44,092 nt of DNA, taken from positions 1 through 44,092 of the forward strand of contig UQXW01000010.1 in the NCBI GenBank assembly GCA_900545215.1, in the 5' to 3' direction. The notes beneath the pieces are model-generated. The model saw only the letters and a program-made list of their open reading frames with translations. It was not told where the DNA came from and ran no database searches. Of the stretch, positions 8,904 through 16,638 are shown piece after piece; position 1 is the first letter of the stretch, and each line of letters begins with the position of its first letter. The stretch is from an uncultured Bacteroidota bacterium. Its GTDB lineage: Bacteria > Bacteroidota > Bacteroidia > Bacteroidales > P3. The position numbers were made by a program, and so were the translations under genes.

Positions 8904-9779
8904 ATGAGTGAAAGAGGAAGTTTTATCATCAGACATGAATTTGTGCAGGCATGGACTGATAAAGGGGCTGCAAGGACGTTTGTCTTCAAGACAATAGAGA
9001 GGTTGAAAGAGTATTTCCATCTGCAAGAACCTGACGAATATTTTGAATACGAAGAAGATGATTATGGTGATTTGCCGCCATCTTTTGAACTACCATTGTA
9101 TCATGTTACTTTGTATTTGTATAATGATTTTTGGAAAGTAGATCATTGTTACTATTATTGGGATATAGTGGATAAACGCAATGGTGATTTTTGGCTTAGA
9201 CGAAAGGCTTTTGATATTGCTCGTGCTTTGGGGGAGAAAGAAGCGTGGTATGCATCGGAGTGTTTTGCATCCGGAGATTGTGTGGATGATGAATGGTGGG
9301 ATAAAGATTTCACTCTGGCACGCTGGTTGGATTGCTGTAAAAAGCATTATGATGGGGTTATACCGGAGTTTGATCGTGCGAGCTTCTTGTTGCGAGATGA
9401 AGAGGAACTATGTAACAATTGCCAAGGGGTGTATCATGATGATTTCAAAGACTTGTTCGAGGAGTTGAAAGCCGGTTTTGGCGGATATGAAATAGTCGGA
9501 TTAACAGCTTTTGGCGGCAAGTATTTGCAATGCGAAAAAGATAGTAAGCGGTTTCTTGTTGATAGGGAGACTTTGAAGCCGTTGTTTGATGAGCCTATTG
9601 ATTGTGTTGTCGAGTATTTTGGGGGTTGCTTTGTCGTGAAAAGGAATGGTTTATCGGCTTTATTTGATGCAAACGGCGTTCAACGAACCGACTTTGTTAA
9701 AGGAAGGTTTGAACATCAATGGAAAAAGGATAAACTTTGGTTCTTCAATAGAAAAGCAAGAGTGAAAGTTAAATGTTAA
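8904..9779 (+). CDS. Acidic protein of unknown function, paralog 1 (full length)
   Basis: A 291-residue soluble, aromatic and acidic protein, not recognised. The N-terminal ~195 residues are shared with the genes at 9866 and 10981: GSFIIRHEFVQA, FKTIERLKEYFHLQEPDEYF, YLYNDFWKV, FDIARALGEKEAWYASE, DFTLARWL and VYHDDFKDLF. The C-terminal ~95 residues contain FVVKRNGLSALFDANG, reminiscent of a WG-type beta-hairpin repeat. There is no signal peptide or membrane segment. Strings of acidic residues (DEYFEYEEDDYGD) recall immunity or DNA-mimic proteins, but that is only analogy. It sits just downstream of the restriction-modification pair and carries its own duplicated promoter. Confidence 0.7.
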   Translation: MSERGSFIIRHEFVQAWTDKGAARTFVFKTIERLKEYFHLQEPDEYFEYEEDDYGDLPPSFELPLYHVTLYLYNDFWKVDHCYYYWDIVDKRNGDFWLRRKAFDIARALGEKEAWYASECFASGDCVDDEWWDKDFTLARWLDCCKKHYDGVIPEFDRASFLLRDEEELCNNCQGVYHDDFKDLFEELKAGFGGYEIVGLTAFGGKYLQCEKDSKRFLVDRETLKPLFDEPIDCVVEYFGGCFVVKRNGLSALFDANGVQRTDFVKGRFEHQWKKDKLWFFNRKARVKVKC

Positions 9780-9865
9780 CTGATGATTCTGGCGAAGGAA
9801 TGTCGCTGCAGATAAATCGACAAGGCTAATCAAAATGTATTTACAATTCAAAATAATACAGGAAT

Positions 9866-10618
9866 ATGGGAATAAACGGTAACTTCATTATCAGACATAA
9901 GTTCAGACAAACGAAAGATAAGAAAGCTTCATCGGATTTTTTTTCCGAAACAATAAACAGATTATATGAATATTTCGACCTTTGGAATGGGAAGTTTGAT
10001 GATTGCGATTATGTGCCAATTTGGGTAGCAAGACTGAATTATGGTATGTATGATTACGATATGGCCTTTTATCTGTATAGTGATTTTTGGTTGATTGAGC
10101 ATGGTTGGAGATATTATCCCATCATGTATCATGAAGATAGCGTTTTTAGGTTTAGAGGATTAGCTTTTGATTTGGCTCGGGTGCTTGGAGAAAATGAAGC
10201 ATGGTATGTTTCAGATGAGTATACTCTTGATTGCAATATGTGGGATGATGAAAATTTCACACTGGCACAATGGTTGGAACACTCTGAAAAGAAGTTAGGT
10301 AAGCCAATACCTGAGTTCGAACAACCAAAATTCTTGTCGAAAGGTTTCGATGAACTCCGCAGTGTCTGCGAGCCTGTGTATCATGATAATTTTAAAGAAT
10401 GCAATGAATTATTAGATGCATTACAGCCAAAGTTGGGAGGTTATAACCTCATGACGGTTTTTGATGATAAATATGGATGCGAGAAAGATGGAGAGTTATT
10501 CCGTGTAGATAAACAGACTTTAGAGGCGAACTTAAACATTAGTGGTGAATGGTGTAGGCTTGCAGAGAAAATAATTCGGAAGTATTGTGCGGAGGTTTCT
10601 GATGATACGTTTTATTGA
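9866..10618 (+). CDS. Acidic protein of unknown function, paralog 2 (divergent)
   Basis: A 250-residue protein homologous to its two neighbours but more divergent: GNFIIRHKFRQTKDKKASSD, FYLYSDFWLIEHGWRYYPI, FDLARVLGENEAWYVSDE, NFTLAQWL and PVYHDNFKECNEL. It keeps a shortened C-terminal region (GGYNLMTVFDDKYGCEKDG, FRVDKQTLEAN), so its architecture resembles paralog 1. The gene is preceded by ATTCAAAATAAT, which also precedes paralog 1. It is likely cotranscribed with paralog 1 (86-base gap, no clear promoter in it). No function can be assigned. Confidence 0.7.
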   Translation: MGINGNFIIRHKFRQTKDKKASSDFFSETINRLYEYFDLWNGKFDDCDYVPIWVARLNYGMYDYDMAFYLYSDFWLIEHGWRYYPIMYHEDSVFRFRGLAFDLARVLGENEAWYVSDEYTLDCNMWDDENFTLAQWLEHSEKKLGKPIPEFEQPKFLSKGFDELRSVCEPVYHDNFKECNELLDALQPKLGGYNLMTVFDDKYGCEKDGELFRVDKQTLEANLNISGEWCRLAEKIIRKYCAEVSDDTFY

Positions 10619-10757
10619 TAATAAAACTATGGAGGCATATCTTTTTGAGAATCACAAATCGATTTACACCATCAATTGACGAAACTCTGCCTCCATATCC
10701 TCATTTTTCAAACAACGAAGCAAATCACACGATTACCATTCCGCCATTTTCGCAAAA

Positions 10758-10928
10758 TAAAACGCCGTTTCGGAAAATCGAAACGGCGTTCTATTTCTGC
10801 TAAGTGCTGAAAGCTTTTCAAACAACAGAAAAATAATAGCTTATGAAATGTTTCTCAACTACCCAAGACGCCGAAACTATAAAGAATGCAAAGAAAGAAA
10901 TCCGGTTTGCAAAAGTTTTGTATTTTTG
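10758..10928 (+). repeat. Intergenic module, copy 2, with promoter for paralog 3
   Basis: The 5' part aligns with 6205-6350 and the 3' part with 8797-8848, so this copy joins both. It starts with a perfect palindrome (separate entry) and ends in the -7 box TATTTTTG at 10921-10928. The remaining parts of the 10619-10980 gap show no gene; the small plus-strand ORF at 10615-10803 runs through the palindrome and is not credible. Confidence 0.7.
10761..10790. repeat. REP-like perfect palindrome / possible terminator
   Basis: AACGCCGTTTCG and its exact complement CGAAACGGCGTT are separated by 6 bases. CTATTTCT follows on the plus strand, so it could terminate the paralog 2 transcript. The same core recurs in other intergenic regions of the window. 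Confidence 0.75.
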
Positions 10929-10980
10929 CTATCTGTATTAGGTGAAGTGAAATCAGTCATTAATATTTAAGTATGGGTAT

Positions 10981-11568
10981 ATGAGTATAAGAGGAAGTTT
11001 TATCATCAGACACGAATTTGTGCAGGCAAGGACAGATAAAGAGGCTGCACGGGCGTTTGTTTTCAAAACAATAGAGAGGCTGAAAGAGTATTTTCATCTG
11101 CAAGAACCTGACGAATATTTTGAATACGAAGAAGATGATTATGGTGATTTGCCGCCATCTTTTGAACTGCCGTTATATGATGCTACTTTCTATTTGTACA
11201 ATGATTTCTGGGAAGTACAGCATGGTTATAGATTTTGGCAAATAATGAGTAGGTGTGATGGTGATTTTTGGCTTAGAAGAGATGCATTTGATATTGCTCG
11301 TGCTTTGGGAGAGAAAGAAGCGTGGTATGCATCGGAGTATTTTGCAGTCGCACAATTTATGGATGATGAATGGTGGAATAAAGATTTCACGTTGGCACGC
11401 TGGTTGGATGACTGTAAAAAGCATTATGACGGGGTTATACCGGAGTTTGATCGTGAAAGCTTCTTGTTGCGAGATGAAGAGGAACTATGTAACAATTGCC
11501 AAGAAGTGTATCATGATGATTTCAAAGACTTGTTCGAGGAGTTGAAAGCCGGTAGAGGGGAAAGATAG
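10981..11568 (+). CDS. Acidic protein of unknown function, paralog 3 (C-terminally truncated)
   Basis: A 195-residue copy very close to the first ~193 residues of the protein at 8904 (long identical stretches such as KTIERLKEYFHLQEPDEYFE, and LFEELKAG). It then diverges to GRGER and a stop exactly where paralog 1 continues with FGGYEI and its C-terminal domain. Differences concentrate in one window (DATFYLYNDFWEVQHGYRFW and AVAQFMDDEWW), as if that face were under diversifying selection. It has its own copy of the duplicated promoter. It ends 25 bases from the convergent RING-TerD gene. Confidence 0.7.
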   Translation: MSIRGSFIIRHEFVQARTDKEAARAFVFKTIERLKEYFHLQEPDEYFEYEEDDYGDLPPSFELPLYDATFYLYNDFWEVQHGYRFWQIMSRCDGDFWLRRDAFDIARALGEKEAWYASEYFAVAQFMDDEWWNKDFTLARWLDDCKKHYDGVIPEFDRESFLLRDEEELCNNCQEVYHDDFKDLFEELKAGRGER

Positions 11569-11593
11569 TTGATTTGATGTTTGTCTTTTCAGT

Positions 11594-13870
11594 TCAGATG
11601 CTCAATAAACTGTTGATATTTCCGGGGGTTATTGCCCATTCGTATGTGTATGCTTCGTCTGCTTCGCTCGCAGTGGCGATGGGAATGAGTTTCTGTGCTT
11701 TTGCTTTGAGTTTGAGCAACTCTCCGACGGATACTTTGGCTGCCAATTTATGTAACAATGCCTCTACGGAAGTCATGTCGGCGGCGTGAACAATCTGCGA
11801 GGTGAACGGCATTTCCAACCAGATGATTTCTCTCTTCGGAACGTCGAGTACTCCGAATATCAGACCTTTCGAGAGGTTGTTTTCGCTGATACGTATCATC
11901 TGTTGTACGCATGAGGGGTCGTAAGCGACACCTGTGCGTTTTGAAATCTGCATCGGCTTTTCGGAACTCATCCAGCCGACAACGAGATTGGGAGAAAGCG
12001 ACCCGCGTGAGTAGGCATTGCACGAGAAAGTAACGTATCTTGCATTTACGGCTTCGAGTTCGGAGAGGGAAAGTTCGATATATTCTGCCGTGCCGACCAT
12101 TGGCGGAATGGAGCGTATGTCGCCCGAGTGTTTTGCACCTGTACAGGTCAGATTACCGAAGTAACAATACTCGGCTCTGCCATCTGCAAAAGCTGTTACG
12201 CAACTCAAATCCATGTCGAGGTGCTGTGCCGGCAAGCCTTTGCCCCATTGTAAAAACAATCTGACCTTATCGCCTTCCACTGCGAAACGTGTGCCGGTTA
12301 ATGCACAGGAGGTGTCCTGTACAGTTGCGGAGCGGTCGCCTACGCCGATGGGAATATCATATAATACGGGGTCTATGTATATTGTTTTGTTGTTTGTGTT
12401 TTGCGAGGCGAAACGTCGGTGCATCGAACCGGTGTATATGTCTTTTATTTCTTCTGTCATTTCCTGCAAAGCCTCATTGTCATAGCATGACATCAACTTA
12501 TTGTGTTCTATCTGCTTCGTTTCTCCCATTATGGTGCGGACTATGCGTTTTGTATCGGGGTCGAAGTATATTTCTGCGGCATTTACCAACGACAAAAGCA
12601 GACGGGAGGGAAGTTTATCAGCAATCTTGTCAAATTCCGCAAGCGTTTTATCGCTTCCGAAGCAGAGCATTGTCGAAAACAATGACCGAGCAAATATTCC
12701 CGGACGCTGTCGGAGCAGTTTCAACGTCATTGTGCAATCCCCGATTAAGCGGAATCTGTCGATATTTCCTTGCCAAGTGAAATAAGAATGCTTATAGAAT
12801 CTGTCGAGTATCTCTGCCAAATGTTCCATACCCTTTCTGCGAGAATATTCGCCCAAACGTAATGCACGAATCATGCGAACCCACATTCCGCGTTTGGAAT
12901 TCATCTCTTCCGCAGCATCGGCAGTATTCATCGGAATGGCATTCAACCAACAAGCAACGCGAAGACACATTTTTCGGTCGTACTTTAACCGAAGTGCTTG
13001 TTTCATACTGTTTTCTCTATCTTTCATATTATCAAGCCGACCTTTCCATTCGAGACGGTAAGACAACTTCCGAGCATGCCGAATGAGAGTCTTGGGTTCG
13101 ATAATCTGCACACAGCCTGTCTTTTCATACCAAAGATAGCGGAGAATATCCTTAGGTGTTTTCATGAACCTTGAAGCCTGCTCATTCTTACCCAGCTCGA
13201 CCAAAGTTTTTGCGACAATGATTGCCGTCTCTTTCATCTTTATGTCAATATCTTCGGGAACAGGATATACACCAAGGAGTTGTTGCAACGTATCTTTTTG
13301 AGTTCCGTCGAGAGGAGTGGCAGAGGTGAGTAGCGAATCGAAGAGATGTTGAATATCGTCGGCAGTGAATAATCTCAGCTCTTTGAGTTTGCTTGCCTGA
13401 GCCTTGTAAACAAAATCTGTCGTCTCGAACGGAGTACCGCAAAACGGACAACCATTATATCTTTCGAGTTGAAACAAATCCTTTGGAATGAAATGTCCGC
13501 AAGGCAGGCTTGTTCCTTTCAACTTTTGTTGCAAATCTCCGAATATATTGGCGATAAAGGTAAGCAGATGGTTTTCCCGCTTTTCTCCTGTGGGAATATT
13601 CCAAGCCTTTACGAGCGGAGCCCAATTCAAGTCGGTTTGCAAGATCTCGTTTATGCAGTCCGTGATTTCTTGCAGTGCATTATCATTTACCAAATTAAGA
13701 GCATGAAGCAACTCTTCGCTTACACAATAGCCCAATTCCTTCAATTCTGCAATAAAAGCCATTATAGGAATTGATGTTTCGGACCTCATATCGATGTCCT
13801 TGCGGTTTATGTCTATATACAACGCCTTGTATCGTAAGGCAACCTTTGTCAAAGTCTTGTTCATAACCAA
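11594..13870 (-). CDS. RING-type zinc finger protein with C-terminal TerD-like domain
   Basis: A 758-residue cytoplasmic protein. Residues ~122-146 contain LPCGHFIPK and CPFCGTPFE, i.e. C124-x-H126 and C141-x2-C144, the latter half of a RING-like zinc site. A long alpha-helical middle follows. Residues ~525-645 resemble TerD/TerZ tellurite-resistance domains: FLQWGKGLPAQHLDMDLSCV, YCYFGNLT, GTAEYIELSLSEL and ARYVTFSCNAYS. The architecture recalls the MXAN_6230/SCO0854-type RING proteins linked to ter stress systems; that link is from memory. No other ter genes are seen nearby. A second ATG lies 6 bases downstream. The function (chemical stress or phage response) is inference. Confidence 0.8.
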   Translation of the reverse strand: MVMNKTLTKVALRYKALYIDINRKDIDMRSETSIPIMAFIAELKELGYCVSEELLHALNLVNDNALQEITDCINEILQTDLNWAPLVKAWNIPTGEKRENHLLTFIANIFGDLQQKLKGTSLPCGHFIPKDLFQLERYNGCPFCGTPFETTDFVYKAQASKLKELRLFTADDIQHLFDSLLTSATPLDGTQKDTLQQLLGVYPVPEDIDIKMKETAIIVAKTLVELGKNEQASRFMKTPKDILRYLWYEKTGCVQIIEPKTLIRHARKLSYRLEWKGRLDNMKDRENSMKQALRLKYDRKMCLRVACWLNAIPMNTADAAEEMNSKRGMWVRMIRALRLGEYSRRKGMEHLAEILDRFYKHSYFTWQGNIDRFRLIGDCTMTLKLLRQRPGIFARSLFSTMLCFGSDKTLAEFDKIADKLPSRLLLSLVNAAEIYFDPDTKRIVRTIMGETKQIEHNKLMSCYDNEALQEMTEEIKDIYTGSMHRRFASQNTNNKTIYIDPVLYDIPIGVGDRSATVQDTSCALTGTRFAVEGDKVRLFLQWGKGLPAQHLDMDLSCVTAFADGRAEYCYFGNLTCTGAKHSGDIRSIPPMVGTAEYIELSLSELEAVNARYVTFSCNAYSRGSLSPNLVVGWMSSEKPMQISKRTGVAYDPSCVQQMIRISENNLSKGLIFGVLDVPKREIIWLEMPFTSQIVHAADMTSVEALLHKLAAKVSVGELLKLKAKAQKLIPIATASEADEAYTYEWAITPGNINSLLSI

Positions 13871-13950
13871 TATTTTTCGGATAAAGGGGCAAGGTAATGA
13901 CAGACAATAGCGATATAACTCGTTTGCCCTGAACTTGCCGTTCCTTTTCG

Positions 13951-14073
13951 GGTTGCGAGCAGGAGTCGAACCTGCGTCCCTGTGATTAATTAGAAGAAGT
14001 ATATGTCGATTAATCCTTTGCAGAAAATTTCAACACACAAATACAGAATTCTACCGACTGAACTATCGCAACC
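13951..14073 (-). tRNA. tRNA-like gene with greatly enlarged anticodon arm
   Basis: On the minus strand a perfect 7-bp acceptor stem (GGTTGCG/CGCAACC; an extra A-T pair makes 8 possible) encloses a D-arm (GTTC-AGTCGGTA-GAAT) and a perfect T-arm (GCAGG-TTCGACT-CCTGC) with a canonical T-loop. The whole is 123 bases rather than 73-95 because the anticodon region is about 48 bases too long. It contains CTGT/ACAG closing pairs and an inner hairpin GATTAAT/ATTAATC with an 18-base loop. No anticodon can be assigned with confidence, and CCA is not encoded. It could be an interrupted tRNA gene, a pseudo-tRNA, or the tRNA-like end of a larger RNA. Confidence 0.55.
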
Positions 14074-14249
14074 ATTAAGTAAGAGTGGTAATTGAACGAC
14101 TATTCGCTATCCCTATAAACGAGGGTCTCTTATCGAAGTAAGCCGTTCTTGACCATCTCTCAGCAAATCTTAGAGAGGAATGTGGAACTCCTGCGACCTG
14201 AGATACCAATACAGGGCAATTGTTCCGCATTTCCTCGTCTCTTGTTTGC
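14074..14249 (-). ncRNA. Candidate structured RNA leading into the tRNA-like gene
   Basis: A -7 box at 14255-14262 would start a transcript near 14249 running into the tRNA-like gene. The segment can fold into successive hairpins: a stem around GCGGAAC.../GTTCC with inner CCTG/CAGG, then CTCTC/GAGAG, then CCCT/AGGG nested in GAACG/CGTTC. A 51-codon ORF (14075-14230) also fits between promoter and tRNA-like gene, so a small peptide is the alternative; it matches no family I know. It does not look like tmRNA, RNase P or SRP RNA. Confidence 0.35.
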
Positions 14250-14254
14250 GGTTG

Positions 14255-14262
14255 CAAAATTA
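14255..14262 (-). promoter_or_regulatory. -7 box TAATTTTG for the structured RNA / tRNA-like gene
   Basis: Matches TAnnTTTG and points away from the WYL regulator gene. The palindrome at 14271-14291 overlaps the expected -33 region. Confidence 0.5.
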
Positions 14263-14270
14263 CAATAGGG

Positions 14271-14291
14271 CTACGCAGTCTTTTTGCGTAG
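14271..14291. promoter_or_regulatory. 21-bp inverted repeat, possible operator
   Basis: CTACGC and GCGTAG are separated by 9 bases. It lies between the divergent WYL-regulator promoter and the RNA promoter, at about -22 to -42 of the latter. It is a candidate site for the WYL protein; binding is inference. Confidence 0.4.
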
Positions 14292-14369
14292 CCGTAATAT
14301 TTTTCGGAATTATTTTGGAATGCTGTGATTTTGAGGAGTTTTATAAGTGCATTAGTCAAATAAAATGAC

Positions 14370-14377
14370 TACTTTTG
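14370..14377 (+). promoter_or_regulatory. -7 box TACTTTTG for the WYL regulator
   Basis: Consensus box 36 bases before the ATG at 14413. It lies inside the longest open frame, so the ATG at 14365 cannot be used by this transcript. Confidence 0.6.
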
Positions 14378-14412
14378 CATTTCGGATAACAAATTTACAG
14401 ATTGGAGGAAGC

Positions 14413-15426
14413 ATGCCGGCAAACAAGAATGCACTTATACGTTATAAAACCATCGATAATTGTCTTCGCAACCGCTATCGCCGTTGGACGCTTGATGACT
14501 TGGTGGAAGCGTGCAGCGAAGCCCTCTATGAAATGGAGGGAATACGCAAAGGTGTATCCGTTCGCACCGTTCAAGGAGATATTCAGATTATGCGGTCGGA
14601 TAAACTCGGCTATAACGCACCCATAGAGGTCTATGACAATAAATACTACCGCTATGCCGAGAAGGATTACTCTATTATGAACATGCAGATGTCGCAAAAC
14701 GATTACGAAGTTATGCAGGAGGCAGTGGATATGCTCCGTCAGCTGGAGGATTTTGAGCAATTCTCGGAGATGAGCGACGTTGTAAGACGCTTACAAGACA
14801 AGTTGGCAATCGGTAAGGGCGGTCGCAAACCGTTGATTCACTTCGACAGTGTCCCTAATCTCAAAGGATTGAAACTGCTCAATCCTCTGTATAACTATAT
14901 TGCCAATAAGCAAACCCTCTGTATCCTTTACCAATCATTCAATGCCACAGAACCGCAAGAGTTTATCCTCTGCCCATACTTATTGAAAGAATATCGTAAC
15001 CGTTGGTTCCTCTTCGGCGGATTAGCTTCTGATCTGCGGATATATAACCTCGCTTTGGATAGGATTGAAAGTATAAAACCTGTCGATGTCGCTTTCAGAG
15101 AAAATCCCGACTTTGATTCGGAGCATTTTTTCGATAATATGATAGGAGTGTCCAAGCCTCTGCATGCCACAGTCCGCCGAGTGAAGTTTTGGGCTTCGGC
15201 AGAACAAAGCCGGTATATCAAGACCAAGCCTTTGCATCCTTCGCAAAAACTCAAAAAAGAGAACCCCGAAGACGGCGGTTGTGTCTTTCAAATAGAGGTA
15301 GTCATCAATCATGAAATGTATTCGACCTTTATGAGCTACGGTTCCGGCGTAAAGCTAATCTATCCCAACTATGCCGCCGAGTATATGAGAGATATGTTAC
15401 GACAAGCTGCCGATTTATACAAGTAA
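14413..15426 (+). CDS. WYL-domain transcriptional regulator
   Basis: A 337-residue regulator from MPANKNALIRYK. The N-terminal ~90 residues form a DeoR-like winged helix (TIDNCLRNRYRRWTLDDLVE, then RTVQGDIQIMRS). The central WYL region contains QTLCILYQSF, LCPYLLKEYRNRWFLFGG and IYNLALDRIESI, the usual positions of WYL ligand-contact residues. A WCX-like C-terminal domain follows. WYL proteins often control phage-defence or DNA-damage genes in response to nucleic-acid ligands (family knowledge). The start is supported by an unusual clear Shine-Dalgarno (GGAGGA 4 bases upstream) and by the promoter box at 14370. It is convergent with the EcoRI-type methyltransferase and divergent from the tRNA-like RNA. 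Confidence 0.88.
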   Translation: MPANKNALIRYKTIDNCLRNRYRRWTLDDLVEACSEALYEMEGIRKGVSVRTVQGDIQIMRSDKLGYNAPIEVYDNKYYRYAEKDYSIMNMQMSQNDYEVMQEAVDMLRQLEDFEQFSEMSDVVRRLQDKLAIGKGGRKPLIHFDSVPNLKGLKLLNPLYNYIANKQTLCILYQSFNATEPQEFILCPYLLKEYRNRWFLFGGLASDLRIYNLALDRIESIKPVDVAFRENPDFDSEHFFDNMIGVSKPLHATVRRVKFWASAEQSRYIKTKPLHPSQKLKKENPEDGGCVFQIEVVINHEMYSTFMSYGSGVKLIYPNYAAEYMRDMLRQAADLYK

Positions 15427-15456
15427 ATTCTCGTTTAAGACGAATGAGATTGCTTT

Positions 15457-16440
15457 TCAGCTGTCTTGTAGGTGTTTGTTTCTAATCAATATTCGGAAGT
15501 AAGGGCATTTACCGTTTATTGACAGGTCTCTTCCATCGTCTCCTTTGCGAAATCTTATTATTTCGAATTGCTTAGGGTTGAATTTGTGCAGAAAAGTTAT
15601 CGGTACACCCATTGCCCCTCTGTAATCCGATGGTATGTCTTGGGTTTTGTTTATGTTGATACCGTCATAGTTGTCATATTTCCGGTAGTCCGCCTCATGT
15701 CCTGTGTATTTCTTAGTGAGTGAAATCTCTTCACTACGTTTCGGAGTTTCCAGATTGGTTAGCCATAGGCAGTTGTTAGAAGATATAATTCTGTTACCAT
15801 ACTCATCTATGCGGACTTCTGTTCCATACAATTCATAATGTTTCGGTACAATAAAGCCTGAAATACCTCTACCGAGATTTATTCCCAACCATGCTTTGTC
15901 TTCTTTTATCAGTTGAAATATTTCCTTGTATGTAATCGCATTTATATTGCCTATTATCAGGAAGAGTTTGTTGTGCCTCATCAGTTGAGCCACATATTCT
16001 CTGAACAGAGAGAACGGAGGATTGGTAACGACTACGTCGGACTGTTTAAGCAATTCTATGCTTTCCGAACTGCGAAAGTCCCCGTCTCCTTTGACGTAAG
16101 TAAGTTCGGATAAATCGGGTTGCTCATCTTCTTTGCAATTTCCCATATATTCAAAGAAAAAAGCTTTATCGTTATTATCGGAACCGAATAAGTCGTTTGT
16201 TTGCGGCTTATAACAGGAAACAATCAGTTTTTTGAGAGACAGTTCTTTGAAGTGAGAAAAGAAGTATTTGAAAAAGTTACTTGAACGAGGGTCGTCGCAG
16301 TTGCAATAAACCACTTTGTTGTTGAAGTGATGCTTATAGTGTTGCAATTCCCTTTCTATGTCGGACAGTTGAGTGTAGAACTCATCACTCTTCGCTTTCT
16401 TTGCCTTTTGGAGTATTTCGTTGGTGCTGTTTCTTGCCAT
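15457..16440 (-). CDS. EcoRI-type adenine-specific DNA methyltransferase (orphan)
   Basis: A 327-residue N6-adenine methyltransferase. From MARNSTNEILQKAKKAKSDE it resembles M.EcoRI along its length as I remember that sequence: FYTQ (21-24), YCNCDDPRSSNFFKYF, GDGDFRSSESIELL, catalytic VVVTNPPFSLF (NPPF at 140-143), GRGISGFIVPKHYELYGTE, and the ending NGKCPYFRILIRNK. By homology the target would be GAATTC, methylated at an adenine; that is inference. No cognate nuclease is seen within several kb on either side, so it is an orphan or the remnant of a lost restriction-modification unit. An in-frame start 7 codons upstream is possible. Confidence 0.9.
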   Translation of the reverse strand: MARNSTNEILQKAKKAKSDEFYTQLSDIERELQHYKHHFNNKVVYCNCDDPRSSNFFKYFFSHFKELSLKKLIVSCYKPQTNDLFGSDNNDKAFFFEYMGNCKEDEQPDLSELTYVKGDGDFRSSESIELLKQSDVVVTNPPFSLFREYVAQLMRHNKLFLIIGNINAITYKEIFQLIKEDKAWLGINLGRGISGFIVPKHYELYGTEVRIDEYGNRIISSNNCLWLTNLETPKRSEEISLTKKYTGHEADYRKYDNYDGININKTQDIPSDYRGAMGVPITFLHKFNPKQFEIIRFRKGDDGRDLSINGKCPYFRILIRNKHLQDS

Positions 16441-16526
16441 TTCCTTTGTTCTTTGGTGCAAAAATCGTCAATCGAAGTCTCTATCTTAAAAAGGAAACTT
16501 TCCGATCATAGAAACATATATGATGG

Positions 16527-16534
16527 CAAAGGTA
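16527..16534 (-). promoter_or_regulatory. -7 box TACCTTTG for the EcoRI-type methyltransferase
   Basis: Consensus -7 element 87 bases upstream of the ATG at 16440. A single REP-like half site (ACGCCGTTTCG) lies just upstream of it at 16547-16558. Confidence 0.55.
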
Positions 16535-16638
16535 CGAAAAAATCCCACGCCGTTTCGTTTTGTTTAAACCGCGGAAGAATTTTTTCAAACATCATTCAAT
16601 CCTGCCGAACCGGTATTCGGAAACTACGAGAGAACGGA

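Noticed and set aside
13951..14249. Transfer-messenger RNA (tmRNA)
   Set aside because: Both acceptor strands, the D-arm and the T-arm lie together at the 3' end, there is no tag-like reading frame ending in ALAA, and the 5' end lacks the tmRNA start.
14075..14359. 94-residue ORF upstream of the tRNA-like gene
   Set aside because: It contains the promoter box; only a 51-codon part could be expressed, it matches no family, and the RNA folds strongly, so coding was not preferred.
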